From an uncultured Prevotellaceae bacterium (GTDB taxonomy: Bacteria; Bacteroidota; Bacteroidia; Bacteroidales; Bacteroidaceae), in contig CADASP010000026.1 of NCBI GenBank assembly GCA_902790625.1, positions 1-64,000 of the forward strand: a stretch of DNA of 64,000 nt. Direction: 5' to 3'. Below the pieces are notes generated by a model, which made no database searches, was not told the origin of the DNA, and worked only from the letters and a program-made list of their open reading frames with translations. This document shows, piece by piece, positions 1 to 7,502 of the stretch. Numbering within the stretch: position 1 is the first letter of the stretch; each line of letters starts with the position of its first letter. Made by a program: the position numbers and the translations under genes.

Positions 1-1
1 C

Positions 2-682
2 AAGGTGGGGCATGTGTTCGACAGTCGTCTGATGCCTAAGTTCTCTATCCTCAATCCGAAGTTCACGATGACCGTACCCGAGAACCAGATGAAGGCGGGC
101 ATCTACGACATCATGAACCACATCATGGAGCAGTATTTCTCCGACTTTGACGACAACACCAGCGACTATCTGGCCGAGGGCCTGATGCGCTCCGTCGTTC
201 ACAGCAGTCGCATCGCCGTGAAGAATCCTCAGGACTACGAGGCCCGCTCGAACATCATGTGGACGGCCACGTGGGCGCTGAACACCCTCATCGGGCTGGG
301 TAAGAAGGAGGACTGGATGGTACACATGATTGGCCACAGCGTGGGTGCCTGGACGCATGCCCCTCACGGCTATGCCCTGGCCTCCGTCTCAATGGCCTAC
401 TATCGTCGCGCCATGCAGAACGGCCTGCCTAAGTTTGTGCGCTTCGCCAAGAATGTATGGGATATCAAGGGCGAGGGAATGACCGACGAGCAGATGGCCG
501 AAGCAGGTCTGCAGGCCCTGAGAGCTTGGATGTTGGAGATTGGTCTGCCCCTGACTATTAGCGAGCTGGGTGCCACAGCCGAGATGATTCCCGGCATCAC
601 CGAGACCACCGTCGTCTATCCCGCCGGCTATCTGAACCTGACGAAAGAGGACGTGACCGAGATTCTAAAGGAGAGTATGTAA
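2..682 (+). CDS. Iron-containing alcohol dehydrogenase, C-terminal part (cut by window start)
   Basis: The reading frame is open from the first bases of the window, so the N-terminus and the Rossmann NAD(P)H-binding half lie upstream. The visible 226 residues are the all-helical metal-binding half. The stretch GHSVGAWTHAPHG carries the spaced histidines that hold the catalytic metal in the YqhD/butanol dehydrogenase branch of the family. The expected product is a cytoplasmic NAD(P)H-dependent aldehyde or alcohol oxidoreductase. The substrate cannot be told from this part. The gene ends at TAA 680-682 and is followed by a repeat-filled gap, so it appears to be the last gene of its unit. Confidence 0.85.
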   Translation, partial: KVGHVFDSRLMPKFSILNPKFTMTVPENQMKAGIYDIMNHIMEQYFSDFDDNTSDYLAEGLMRSVVHSSRIAVKNPQDYEARSNIMWTATWALNTLIGLGKKEDWMVHMIGHSVGAWTHAPHGYALASVSMAYYRRAMQNGLPKFVRFAKNVWDIKGEGMTDEQMAEAGLQALRAWMLEIGLPLTISELGATAEMIPGITETTVVYPAGYLNLTKEDVTEILKESM

Positions 683-784
683 GAGCGTTGTCGCCGCATC
701 AGCCCATCGCTTCTTTTTTGATCATTACTCTGCGCGAGACCAGACCGAAAATTAAAAATATATTAAAACGGATGCCTCCCAAAA

Positions 785-1080
785 ACCGCTAAAGGCCCTC
801 ATATTTCGAGAATTATCCACGAGAAAACTTTTGGCCGAAAAAACGCGAGTTTTGAGAGGGTTCGCCAAATGGCTGGCTTTCAGATGATTAGTCTTAAAAT
901 GCCATAAAAACCCCTTCGATGGCTCGAAAAAGGCAACGCCGCAGAAAAATTTGGCGTTGCCTTTTTCTGATAGGGCGTGCTTGCGGAAACGAAAATCGGC
1001 CCAAAAATCGGCTAAAATACTGCACAAAACTACCCCGGCTGTGCAAAATTCGTCATAAAAGCTCTTCTTTCCTCGTCCCT
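785..1080 (+). repeat. Dispersed repeat family A, copy 1
   Basis: This gap segment closely resembles 23343-23655 (same strand) and 48902-49214 (opposite strand). Shared blocks, in order, are the GAGAAAACTTTTGG tract, a GAGTTTTGAGAGGG-type block, a hairpin built on CAACGCC/GGCGTTG, a GGCGTGCTT block, and a GTGCACAAA-type or related block. In this copy the hairpin (926-966) has long GGCAACGCC/GGCGTTGCC arms flanked by A-rich and T-rich runs, so it could act as a bidirectional terminator. No coding potential was seen. The edges were set by eye. Confidence 0.7.
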
Positions 1081-1263
1081 CAACCCTGCACAAACCGCCG
1101 AAAGTGTGCTCTTCCCGTTCCAGAATGAAAATTATTTTTGTAAAGAATCAAAAATTTTCATTTCACGTCCATTCACAATTTATCTCCTGTCTTAAACGGA
1201 AATTAACCATTCGAACCACTCGGCTGGATTCCGACCGAGCGTGGTTACGCTTCGCGTCTTTCA

Positions 1264-1347
1264 AAAACCAAATAAAACACGATTTGATTGATAATCAAAT
1301 CTTCTAAGACAAAATAAAACATGTTTTTGTTGGTTTTATTTGGTTTT
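1264..1347. repeat. Nested inverted repeats in the gap before the AraC-type gene
   Basis: Perfect 15-bp arms lie at 1264-1278 (AAAACCAAATAAAAC) and 1333-1347. Between them is a second perfect hairpin, GATTTGATT/AATCAAATC, at 1281-1301. The segment is AT-rich and sits beyond the 3' end of the minus-strand regulator. It could be a transcription end structure or a site for a protein. The remainder of 1081-1469 shows no gene. Confidence 0.5.
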
Positions 1348-1469
1348 AGTAACAGGATAAAATTAACTTAGGACGATAGTTATGAATTTATTATTTATTC
1401 ATTACTTATTTTTTTAAAGACCGCTCTGCGGTAGATAACACTGGAAATGAAGAATACCTTGAACGCATT

Positions 1470-2354
1470 TCACTTCCCCTTCCTGTACTCCCTTGGACTC
1501 ATGCCCTTCATCCTGGTGAAGAAATGGGAGAACGAAGCGGTCTCTGAGAAGTGCAGACGGTAGGCAATTTCGACGATGGGGAGCGAGGTCTGCTGCAGCA
1601 GGTAGGAGGCCTCCATCAGGAGCATTTGGTTGATGTAGTCGACGACGGTGCGGCCTGATACATCGCGCACGATCTGGGCGAGATAGCGCGGTGTGATGCA
1701 GAGCCGCGAGGCATAGAAACTGACGTCGTGGTGCTCGGCGAAGTGGATGGGCACAAGCCGCAGGAAGTCGAAGAACAGCTCCTCGATGCGCTTGGGGTAT
1801 CGGCGGTCGCGGATGGCGCGCTCCTGTATGGCGGTCAGCTCGAGCAGGAACAGCCCGTATGTGGTGCGTAGGCTCTCGCTGCGGAAGGGATGGCCAGGCG
1901 AGAGGAGGTAGCGGCGGATGATGCCCATCAGCTGCATCAGATGCTTGATGTCGTCTTCCGCAAGGGTCAAGCGCGGTTCGCTCAGCTCCACCGTGGGCAG
2001 GTAGGCGGCACGGATGGCGTCGCGCATGGTGGGCGACTCGAAGACAAAGTCCTTGTCGGCCACGAGGCAGATGCCGCGATAATCGTTGGAGATGGCGAGG
2101 ATGCTTATCGTGATACCTGGCGTATATAGAATAATGTCGTCTTTGGTGCACCGCACCTCGCGCCCATTGTATAGCATGGTCATCCACCCCTGCAGCACGA
2201 TGGTGTAGCCATAGGCGGCAATGGTCCCCGGCAGCGCATTGGTTTCCACCAGGGAGTTGTGCGCATTGGTGTCGACAATCAGCAGCTTTCCGTCCCAGTC
2301 GGGGATGGTGTCGTGGCCGTACTGCCACATCCAGGTGGCCTCTAATCTGAACAT
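1470..2354 (-). CDS. AraC-family transcriptional regulator
   Basis: The product is a predicted cytoplasmic DNA-binding regulator of about 294 residues, the usual size for the family. The N-terminal two thirds is consistent with a cupin-type sensor domain. The last 100 residues hold the double helix-turn-helix, with the typical phrases VVDYINQMLLMEASYLL, IVEIAYRLHFSETASFSHFF and MSPREYRKG. The frame is open upstream, but I chose ATG 2352-2354 because the extra upstream residues (SNSIAKLHIIAQ and similar) look non-coding and the chosen length fits the family. No ligand can be inferred. No divergent partner gene lies immediately next to it apart from the tiny winged-helix gene at 2589. Confidence 0.85.
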   Translation of the reverse strand: MFRLEATWMWQYGHDTIPDWDGKLLIVDTNAHNSLVETNALPGTIAAYGYTIVLQGWMTMLYNGREVRCTKDDIILYTPGITISILAISNDYRGICLVADKDFVFESPTMRDAIRAAYLPTVELSEPRLTLAEDDIKHLMQLMGIIRRYLLSPGHPFRSESLRTTYGLFLLELTAIQERAIRDRRYPKRIEELFFDFLRLVPIHFAEHHDVSFYASRLCITPRYLAQIVRDVSGRTVVDYINQMLLMEASYLLQQTSLPIVEIAYRLHFSETASFSHFFTRMKGMSPREYRKGK

Positions 2355-2588
2355 ATCGCAGACGCATGATGGCAATGTGGGTGCAAATTTACGAAGAAAT
2401 CTTGATTTATTTCCGTTTCGGTCAATTTTTCTTCCTTTTGGGTCTACAATTGTTTGAGCAATTATGTGTAATTTCGCAATCGAATTAGAAATGGCATTAG
2501 CATTCACTTTTAGTAACAAACAACATAGACCCATGTCCCTGCTATGGTCTTCCCCCTCGGGGGCTAAGAGGGGGGCTCTTTTGGAATT

Positions 2589-2765
2589 ATGAAGGAAAAA
2601 GTATTACAAGCCATGCGTGAGTTCGGTGCTCCCGTAAGCGCTGGCAAGATTGCGGAAATCACAGGTATTGACCGCAAGGAGGTAGACAAGGCTTTTGCTG
2701 AGCTGAAGAAGGAGGGTGCCATCGTGTCGCCTGTCCGCTGCAAGTGGGAACCGAAGGAGAAGTGA
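2589..2765 (+). CDS. Small winged-helix DNA-binding protein (58 aa)
   Basis: This short gene begins MKEKVLQAMREFGAPVSAGK and ends WEPKEK. The pattern AGKIAEITGIDRKEVDKAFAELKKEGAIVSP is split here as AGKIAEITGIDRKEVD then KAFAELKKEGAIVSP. It reads as a helix-turn-helix followed by a wing, as in MarR/ArsR-like minimal domains. A short protein of this kind is, from memory, common in Bacteroidales. A likely role is transcription control, but the target is unknown. An A-rich AATT tract precedes the ATG, as is usual here. The gene is followed by GC-rich inverted repeats. Confidence 0.7.
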   Translation: MKEKVLQAMREFGAPVSAGKIAEITGIDRKEVDKAFAELKKEGAIVSPVRCKWEPKEK

Positions 2766-2834
2766 GGGCAGAGTGAAGCTCTGCCGGTTAGCGACGAAAT
2801 TCGACCGAAGGTTGAACTGTCGGCGCGATAGTTA

Positions 2835-2950
2835 CAGACCCCACCCCTGCCCCTCCCCTTGAAGGGAGGGGAACTGCTGCGCATACCGACTGCGGTAGCC
2901 ACTCCCCTCTTGACCCCTGCCCTTACGGGGAGGGGCAGGGGTGGGGTCTG
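2835..2950. repeat. GC-rich inverted repeat (family C)
   Basis: The segment starts CAGACCCCACCCCTGCCCCT and ends with its near-exact reverse complement, AGGGGCAGGGGTGGGGTCTG. Smaller CCCCTTGAAGGG-type hairpins lie inside. Related sequence occurs at 48498-48640. It sits between the small winged-helix gene and the hydrolase at 3000, where it may fold in RNA and attenuate or terminate transcription. Confidence 0.7.
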
Positions 2951-2999
2951 TAATATTATCTCTACAAATTGTAAGGTACAACAAATTGAACAGCCTATT

Positions 3000-3758
3000 A
3001 TGGAAATCAAAGCTATCAAGGCCGTGCGCATGTATGACCACGGCTTCATGAACCAGAGTTTCGCCTTTGGCGGCGAGGAGGGCAAGGACCTGTTCGACGA
3101 GCAGATTCTCTACCGCAGTTCGCTCCAGAACTTCCTCATCGAGACCGACGAAGGCATCATCCTCGTCGACACGGGTTTCAAGACCGGCATGTCGGCCCCA
3201 GCCAAGAAACTGGGTGCACCGCTCTACATGGGCGACAAGGTGGCCGACTACATGGCGTCGTTTGCCGCTATGGGCTACAAGCCTGAGCAGGTGACGACAA
3301 TCCTCATCACTCACAAGCACGGCGACCACTCCGACTGCATTGCCGAGTTCCCCAACGCCAAGGTTTATATCTCGCCCGAGGATGCCGACGCCTTGAAACT
3401 CGATGGCGAGAACATCGTGCGTGTCGGCTATAAGGACGGACGCTATCAGAACTTCCCCGCCTGCGAGGAGATAGCCCCCGGCATTTATTTCATCGAGGCC
3501 AAGGGGCACACCAAGGGCAACAGCATCGTTATCGTGGAGCACGACGGACTCTATTATATGTTCCACGGTGACGTGACCTACTGCGACGCAGCCCTGAAGG
3601 CCAACAAGCTCTCAATCGTCTACGAGGATAAAGCAGCTGCCCGCGAGACCCTCGACCGCGTGCGCACTTTCATCAAGAACAATCCCACTGTCTATCTCTC
3701 CACCCACTGCCCCGAGGGCTATGAGAACCTGGAGATGAAGCGCGTGATGAAACTGTAA
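3000..3758 (+). CDS. MBL-fold metallo-hydrolase (N-acyl homoserine lactonase-like)
   Basis: A 252-residue protein with the metallo-beta-lactamase metal motif THKHGDHSDC near residue 102, then GHTKGNS, FHGDVTY and a final STHCPEG. These together form a complete di-metal site. The frame is open through the inverted repeat upstream, but MEIKAIKAVRMYDHG at 3000 is the natural start. The overall form resembles the AHL-lactonase-like branch, yet that branch includes many enzymes of unknown substrate, so lactonase activity is not claimed. There is no signal peptide, so it is cytoplasmic. It is followed at short distance by a small Cys-rich protein. Confidence 0.8.
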   Translation: MEIKAIKAVRMYDHGFMNQSFAFGGEEGKDLFDEQILYRSSLQNFLIETDEGIILVDTGFKTGMSAPAKKLGAPLYMGDKVADYMASFAAMGYKPEQVTTILITHKHGDHSDCIAEFPNAKVYISPEDADALKLDGENIVRVGYKDGRYQNFPACEEIAPGIYFIEAKGHTKGNSIVIVEHDGLYYMFHGDVTYCDAALKANKLSIVYEDKAAARETLDRVRTFIKNNPTVYLSTHCPEGYENLEMKRVMKL

Positions 3759-3792
3759 CGTATTTGGCAATGGTTAAAGGAGAAACAGAATA

Positions 3793-3978
3793 ATGGCACA
3801 ACCGTGTGAGAACTGCAAACTTAGGGCACACTACGAAAAGAGTCCCAAGTCGCTGATGGGCCGCTTCTGGCGGTGGCACATCAATTTCTGCCCAGGCTGG
3901 AAGAGGTACTTCACAAGTCTGGATGAAGAAAAGAAGTCGGAGCTGAGGGAGAAATACCATTTCACGAAATACCAGTAA
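3793..3978 (+). CDS. Small conserved-looking Cys/Trp-rich protein (61 aa)
   Basis: The protein begins MAQPCENCKLRAHYEKSPKS and contains GRFWRWHINFCPGWKRYF, ending in a charged KYHFTKYQ tail. A CxxC pair plus a third Cys and many aromatic residues suggest a compact metal- or nucleic acid-binding fold, but I do not recognise a named family. It lies 34 bases after the hydrolase and 15 bases before the cation transporter, all on the same strand, so it is probably cotranscribed. The tight packing and non-random composition argue that it is real. Confidence 0.65.
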   Translation: MAQPCENCKLRAHYEKSPKSLMGRFWRWHINFCPGWKRYFTSLDEEKKSELREKYHFTKYQ

Positions 3979-3993
3979 TCAGGGAGTGATGCC

Positions 3994-5097
3994 ATGGACC
4001 GTAGCTCTCAAATCATCCGCACCAGCTGGATTGGCATTATAGCCAACGTGCTGTTGGCCGGCTTCAAGGCCGCCGTGGGCATCTTGGCCAGCAGCGTGGC
4101 CATCGTGATGGATGCCGTCAACAACCTGAGCGATGCGCTGTCGAGCGTCATCACCATCGTGGGCACAAAGCTGTCGCAGCGTCCGCCCGACAGGAAGCAT
4201 CCCTTCGGCTTCGGGCGCATCGAGTACTTCAGCGCCATCATCATCGCCGTCATCGTGCTGTCGGCAGGTGTCACCTCGCTCATCGAGTCGGTGAAGAAAA
4301 TCTTCGACCCCACGGCGCCTTCGTATACCACGACGACGCTGGTGGTCATCGTGGTGGCCATCGTGGCGAAGCTCATCCTCGGCCAGTACGTGAAGCGCAA
4401 GGGCGAACAACTGAGGAGCGACGCGCTGATAGCCTCAGGCTCCGACGCCCTGTTCGATGCCGTCATTACGTTGGCTACGCTCGTCTCGGCGGGCATCATG
4501 CTGCTGTGGGGCGTGTCGCTCGATGGCATTCTGGGTGCTCTGATCTCCATCGTCATCATCAAGGCTGGCATCGAGATGCTGGCCTCGCCTGTCAACGAAT
4601 TGCTCGGCACAAGCATCACGGCAGATTTCGCCAAACAGATTCAGAAGGAGGTTGCGGGGTTTGAGGGCGTGCATGGCGTGTTCGACCTCATCCTGCACAA
4701 CTATGGCCCCGATGTGAAGATCGGTTCGCTGCACATCAACGTCTATGACACGATGTCGGCCCACGAGATTCACGGGCTGACGCGCAGGATAACGATGCAC
4801 ATGGTAGAGCACCACAACATCGTGATGACCGTAGGCGTCTATGCCATCGCTACGGGCGATAACCGCTGTGCCCAGTTGCAGTCGAAAGTGATGCAGACGC
4901 TCGCTGCCCACAAGGACATCGTCCAGGTACACGGCTTCTACTACTCAGAGAAGGAGAAGTTCCTCTCTGTGGATGTGGTTCCCGATGTGGCTGTTCACGA
5001 CGATGCCGCCTTCGTTAGCCAGCTCATCGGTGAGATTCACCCCTTGGTGCCAGGAATACAGGTGAACATTGTGGTGGATCACAACTATAGCGAATAG
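3994..5097 (+). CDS. Cation diffusion facilitator family metal transporter
   Basis: A 367-residue inner-membrane protein with about six membrane segments in its first 210 residues and a soluble C-terminal domain. Typical family sites are visible: VMDAVNNLSDALSSV in the second helix, HPFGFGRIEY in the loop, and GSDALFDAVITL in the fifth helix. Together they carry the Asp/His set that binds Zn or a similar divalent metal. The family exports divalent metal in exchange for protons. Which metal is transported here (Zn, Fe, Mn, Cd) cannot be told. The start ATG 3994 follows a GGGAG-type ribosome site and lies 15 bases after the upstream small gene. Confidence 0.88.
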   Translation: MDRSSQIIRTSWIGIIANVLLAGFKAAVGILASSVAIVMDAVNNLSDALSSVITIVGTKLSQRPPDRKHPFGFGRIEYFSAIIIAVIVLSAGVTSLIESVKKIFDPTAPSYTTTTLVVIVVAIVAKLILGQYVKRKGEQLRSDALIASGSDALFDAVITLATLVSAGIMLLWGVSLDGILGALISIVIIKAGIEMLASPVNELLGTSITADFAKQIQKEVAGFEGVHGVFDLILHNYGPDVKIGSLHINVYDTMSAHEIHGLTRRITMHMVEHHNIVMTVGVYAIATGDNRCAQLQSKVMQTLAAHKDIVQVHGFYYSEKEKFLSVDVVPDVAVHDDAAFVSQLIGEIHPLVPGIQVNIVVDHNYSE

Positions 5098-5155
5098 CCC
5101 ACCGGCGTGCGCTTCATGGAAACTCTGCGCACCTGAATATAAAACGCTCTGAACA

Positions 5156-5680
5156 ATGGACAATCAACAGGAGATATTTCCAATAGTGGACAAGGAAGGG
5201 ACGGTGCTGGGCTCGGCTACCCGAGGCGAGTGCCACAGTGGCTCGCTGCTGCTGCACCCCGTGGTGCATCTTCATGTGTTCAACTCGCATGGCGACATCT
5301 ATCTGCAACGGCGACCGTCGTGGAAGGACATTCAGCCGGGGAAGTGGGACACGGCCGTTGGCGGGCATATAGACTATGGCGAAACGCCCTGCGAGGCCCT
5401 GCACCGCGAGACGCGCGAAGAGCTGGGCATCACCAACTTCGCAGCGGAGCTCATCGACAAATATGTCTTTGAGAGTAGGCGCGAGCGAGAACTGGTGTAT
5501 GTGAACAAAACCGTCTATGATGGGGCAATCATGCCATCGACAGATGAGCTGGACGGAGGGCGCTTCTGGACGATGCAGGAGGTGCGCGATGCGATGGGGA
5601 AAGGCGTGCTGACCCCGAATCTTGAGAGTGAGCTGGAGAGGTGCTTTGCCAGAGAGTTATACCAAAACGATACCAAATAG
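5156..5680 (+). CDS. NUDIX hydrolase
   Basis: A 174-residue protein carrying a full NUDIX box, from GGHIDYGETPCEALHRETRE through ELGI, near residues 65-88. This motif binds Mg and cleaves nucleoside diphosphate-linked compounds. The surrounding form, including an early VVHLHVFNSHGDIYLQRR, resembles the isopentenyl diphosphate isomerase/YfcD-like group. Family form alone does not fix the substrate. It follows the cation transporter by 58 bases and is followed 8 bases later by the pectinesterase, so at least the latter two may share a transcript, although no functional link is obvious. Confidence 0.85.
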   Translation: MDNQQEIFPIVDKEGTVLGSATRGECHSGSLLLHPVVHLHVFNSHGDIYLQRRPSWKDIQPGKWDTAVGGHIDYGETPCEALHRETREELGITNFAAELIDKYVFESRRERELVYVNKTVYDGAIMPSTDELDGGRFWTMQEVRDAMGKGVLTPNLESELERCFARELYQNDTK

Positions 5681-5688
5681 CTGTACGA

Positions 5689-7233
5689 ATGATGAGGAGA
5701 GTTTTCTGTTTGATAGGTGCCATGATGGCCGCTACGTGCCAGATTTGCCTGGCTCAGCGCTCTGGCTCTGCTGGCTCGCAAGCAGGGGATGGCAAGAACG
5801 TGGTGGTGAAGATGCAGCCAGAGAATGGGGCGGTGGATGTGAATGTGGACACGCACCTTGTGCTGACGATGGCTGATGATGCTGTCGTCGGGCAGCGAGG
5901 GTTCGTTTCCGTATATGAAAAGAAAACGGGGAAGCTGGTCGACCGCTTGGACTTGAGCATACCTGCTGGGCCTAATGTGGGGCAGCCCAACCATCCTGCT
6001 GCGCAATATACGCCCGTACCTTATATATATAAGGTGCAGCACATCACCAACCGCAACACCAAGGCTGGCACGCCCTCGGGTGTCAACGCATGGGACACCG
6101 GGCGCTATCAGCTCGACATCATCGGCGGATTCTCCGACGGATTCCACTTCTATCCCATCATCGCACACGGCAAGCAGCTCACCATCTATCTGCACCACAA
6201 CATGCTTGAGTATGGCCATGAGTATTACGTCACTATCGACAAGGGTGTCATCGAGCGTTTCGATGGGCTGGGAGGCAAGCGCGGATGGACGTTCAAAACA
6301 AAGGAGAAAGCCCCCGACGAGACCCAAAGGCTGCTGACCGTTTCTGCTGACGGTACAGGCGATTTCTCCACCCTGCAGGGGGCGATGGATTTCATCCCTG
6401 ACTCCATCGCATCTGCTGAGGAGGGCTATCGCGTGTTGGTGAAGAATGGCGACTATGAAGAGCTGGTGTATTTCCGCAACAAGCGCTTTGTCACCATCGA
6501 GGGGGAGAGCCGTGAGGGCGTGGTGGTTCACTACCGAAACAACGAGGTGTTCAATCCGCATCCCGCCGACATCAAGACCAACGAGGTGAAGGGCACGTTC
6601 CCCTCGCGTCGGGCCGCCTTTGCCGCCGACAACTGTAGCGACCTGACGCTGCGCAACCTGACGATAAAGACCGATGGCAAGGGACAGGCGGAGGGGCTGC
6701 TGGTCAATGGCGAGCGCAATTTCTTTGAGAACGTCCACATCATCGGCGACGGCGACGCCCTGCAGGCCAATGGCAGCTGCTATTGGCACAACTGCCGCAT
6801 CGACGGTGGCGGCGACACGATACTGGGGCGCGGGCCGTCGTTCTTCAACCACTGCACCATCACCAGCCATGGGGCGTTCATGTGGATTCGTAATACGGAA
6901 GAAAACCACGGGAATGTTTTTGTAGACTGCCATTTCAAAGGGCTTTCCCGCTATGCCGAGCTGGGGCGACTGCCCGACAACAAGGGGAAAAACTACCCGC
7001 ATGCCGAGTGCGTCTTGCTGAACTGCACCCTGGAGGACATCCCCGCCTACGGATGGGGCAGGATAGACGAGGGCGCAAAAACGGCGACCCTCTTGGAGTT
7101 CAACAGCCACGATGTGAACGGCAACGGGGTTGACGTCTCAACCCGAAATCCGTTGATGCGTCAGCTCGACCCCATCCGCGATGCTGAACTCATTGGCCGA
7201 TACGCCGACAGCAAATGGGTCTTGGCCTGGTAA
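5689..7233 (+). CDS. Secreted pectinesterase (CE8-type) with N-terminal extension
   Basis: About 514 residues. A signal peptide (MMRRVFCLIGAMMAATCQIC, cleaved near LAQ) is followed by about 200 residues that look like an Ig-like or all-beta domain, then a right-handed beta-helix. The region from VSADGTGDFSTLQGAMDFIP onward matches pectin methylesterases. LQANGSCYWHNCRIDGG and DTILGRG hold the catalytic Gln/Asp regions. Pectinesterases remove methyl groups from homogalacturonan, so the protein likely acts in the periplasm or at the surface in pectin use. The upstream ATG at 5641 is unlikely because it overlaps the NUDIX gene and precedes the signal peptide. ATG 5689 or 5692 fits. Confidence 0.88.
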   Translation: MMRRVFCLIGAMMAATCQICLAQRSGSAGSQAGDGKNVVVKMQPENGAVDVNVDTHLVLTMADDAVVGQRGFVSVYEKKTGKLVDRLDLSIPAGPNVGQPNHPAAQYTPVPYIYKVQHITNRNTKAGTPSGVNAWDTGRYQLDIIGGFSDGFHFYPIIAHGKQLTIYLHHNMLEYGHEYYVTIDKGVIERFDGLGGKRGWTFKTKEKAPDETQRLLTVSADGTGDFSTLQGAMDFIPDSIASAEEGYRVLVKNGDYEELVYFRNKRFVTIEGESREGVVVHYRNNEVFNPHPADIKTNEVKGTFPSRRAAFAADNCSDLTLRNLTIKTDGKGQAEGLLVNGERNFFENVHIIGDGDALQANGSCYWHNCRIDGGGDTILGRGPSFFNHCTITSHGAFMWIRNTEENHGNVFVDCHFKGLSRYAELGRLPDNKGKNYPHAECVLLNCTLEDIPAYGWGRIDEGAKTATLLEFNSHDVNGNGVDVSTRNPLMRQLDPIRDAELIGRYADSKWVLAW

Positions 7234-7263
7234 ATCATGGCTGCCCCGTATATAGGGTTATTA

Positions 7264-7291
7264 CAAAAAAAGAGGCTCATAGAAGCCTCTT
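7264..7291 (-). terminator. Orphaned terminator of tRNA-Arg, left of the element
   Basis: On the minus strand an 8-bp hairpin (AAGAGGCT/AGCCTCTT, loop of 6) is followed by a run of seven T. It directly adjoins the left 17-bp repeat, which equals the 3' end of tRNA-Arg. The simplest reading is that it was the original terminator of that tRNA before the element inserted between them. Confidence 0.75.
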
Positions 7292-7308
7292 GTGATTCCG
7301 TCGGGATT
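7292..7308. other. attL core (17-bp direct repeat)
   Basis: Sequence GTGATTCCGTCGGGATT, identical to 16773-16789. Beyond it on the element side the sequence no longer matches the tRNA, as expected for the chromosome-element joint. Confidence 0.8.
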
Positions 7309-7444
7309 ACATCCGGCGCAATCGTCTACAATAGGCTACCACAAATAGCAATTGTATTTCAATTGTTTACGGCAAGAATAGTGGATTGCAGTTTTAATGT
7401 GTGACCTAAAATTTTATTATTGTGACCTATTTGTGACCCAAAAA

Positions 7445-7476
7445 TTTGCGTAGATAAAAATTAATGACTACCTTTG
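7445..7476 (+). promoter_or_regulatory. Promoter of the integrase gene
   Basis: TTTG at 7445-7448, then 20 bases, then TACCTTTG at 7469-7476, a full match to the Bacteroidales promoter form. Transcription should start near 7483, giving a leader of about 20 bases before ATG 7503. Three TGTGACC repeats (7400-7438) lie just upstream. Confidence 0.75.
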
Positions 7477-7502
7477 CATCGTGATTTAAAATTTTTATCG
7501 TT

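Noticed and set aside
812..822. TTATCCACG in repeat family A copy 1 as a DnaA box
   Set aside because: The word is not kept in the other two copies of the family, so it is probably accidental.
5515..7110. Open frame of 531 codons opposite the pectinesterase gene
   Set aside because: Antisense shadow that also overlaps the NUDIX gene. No signal or domain was seen.
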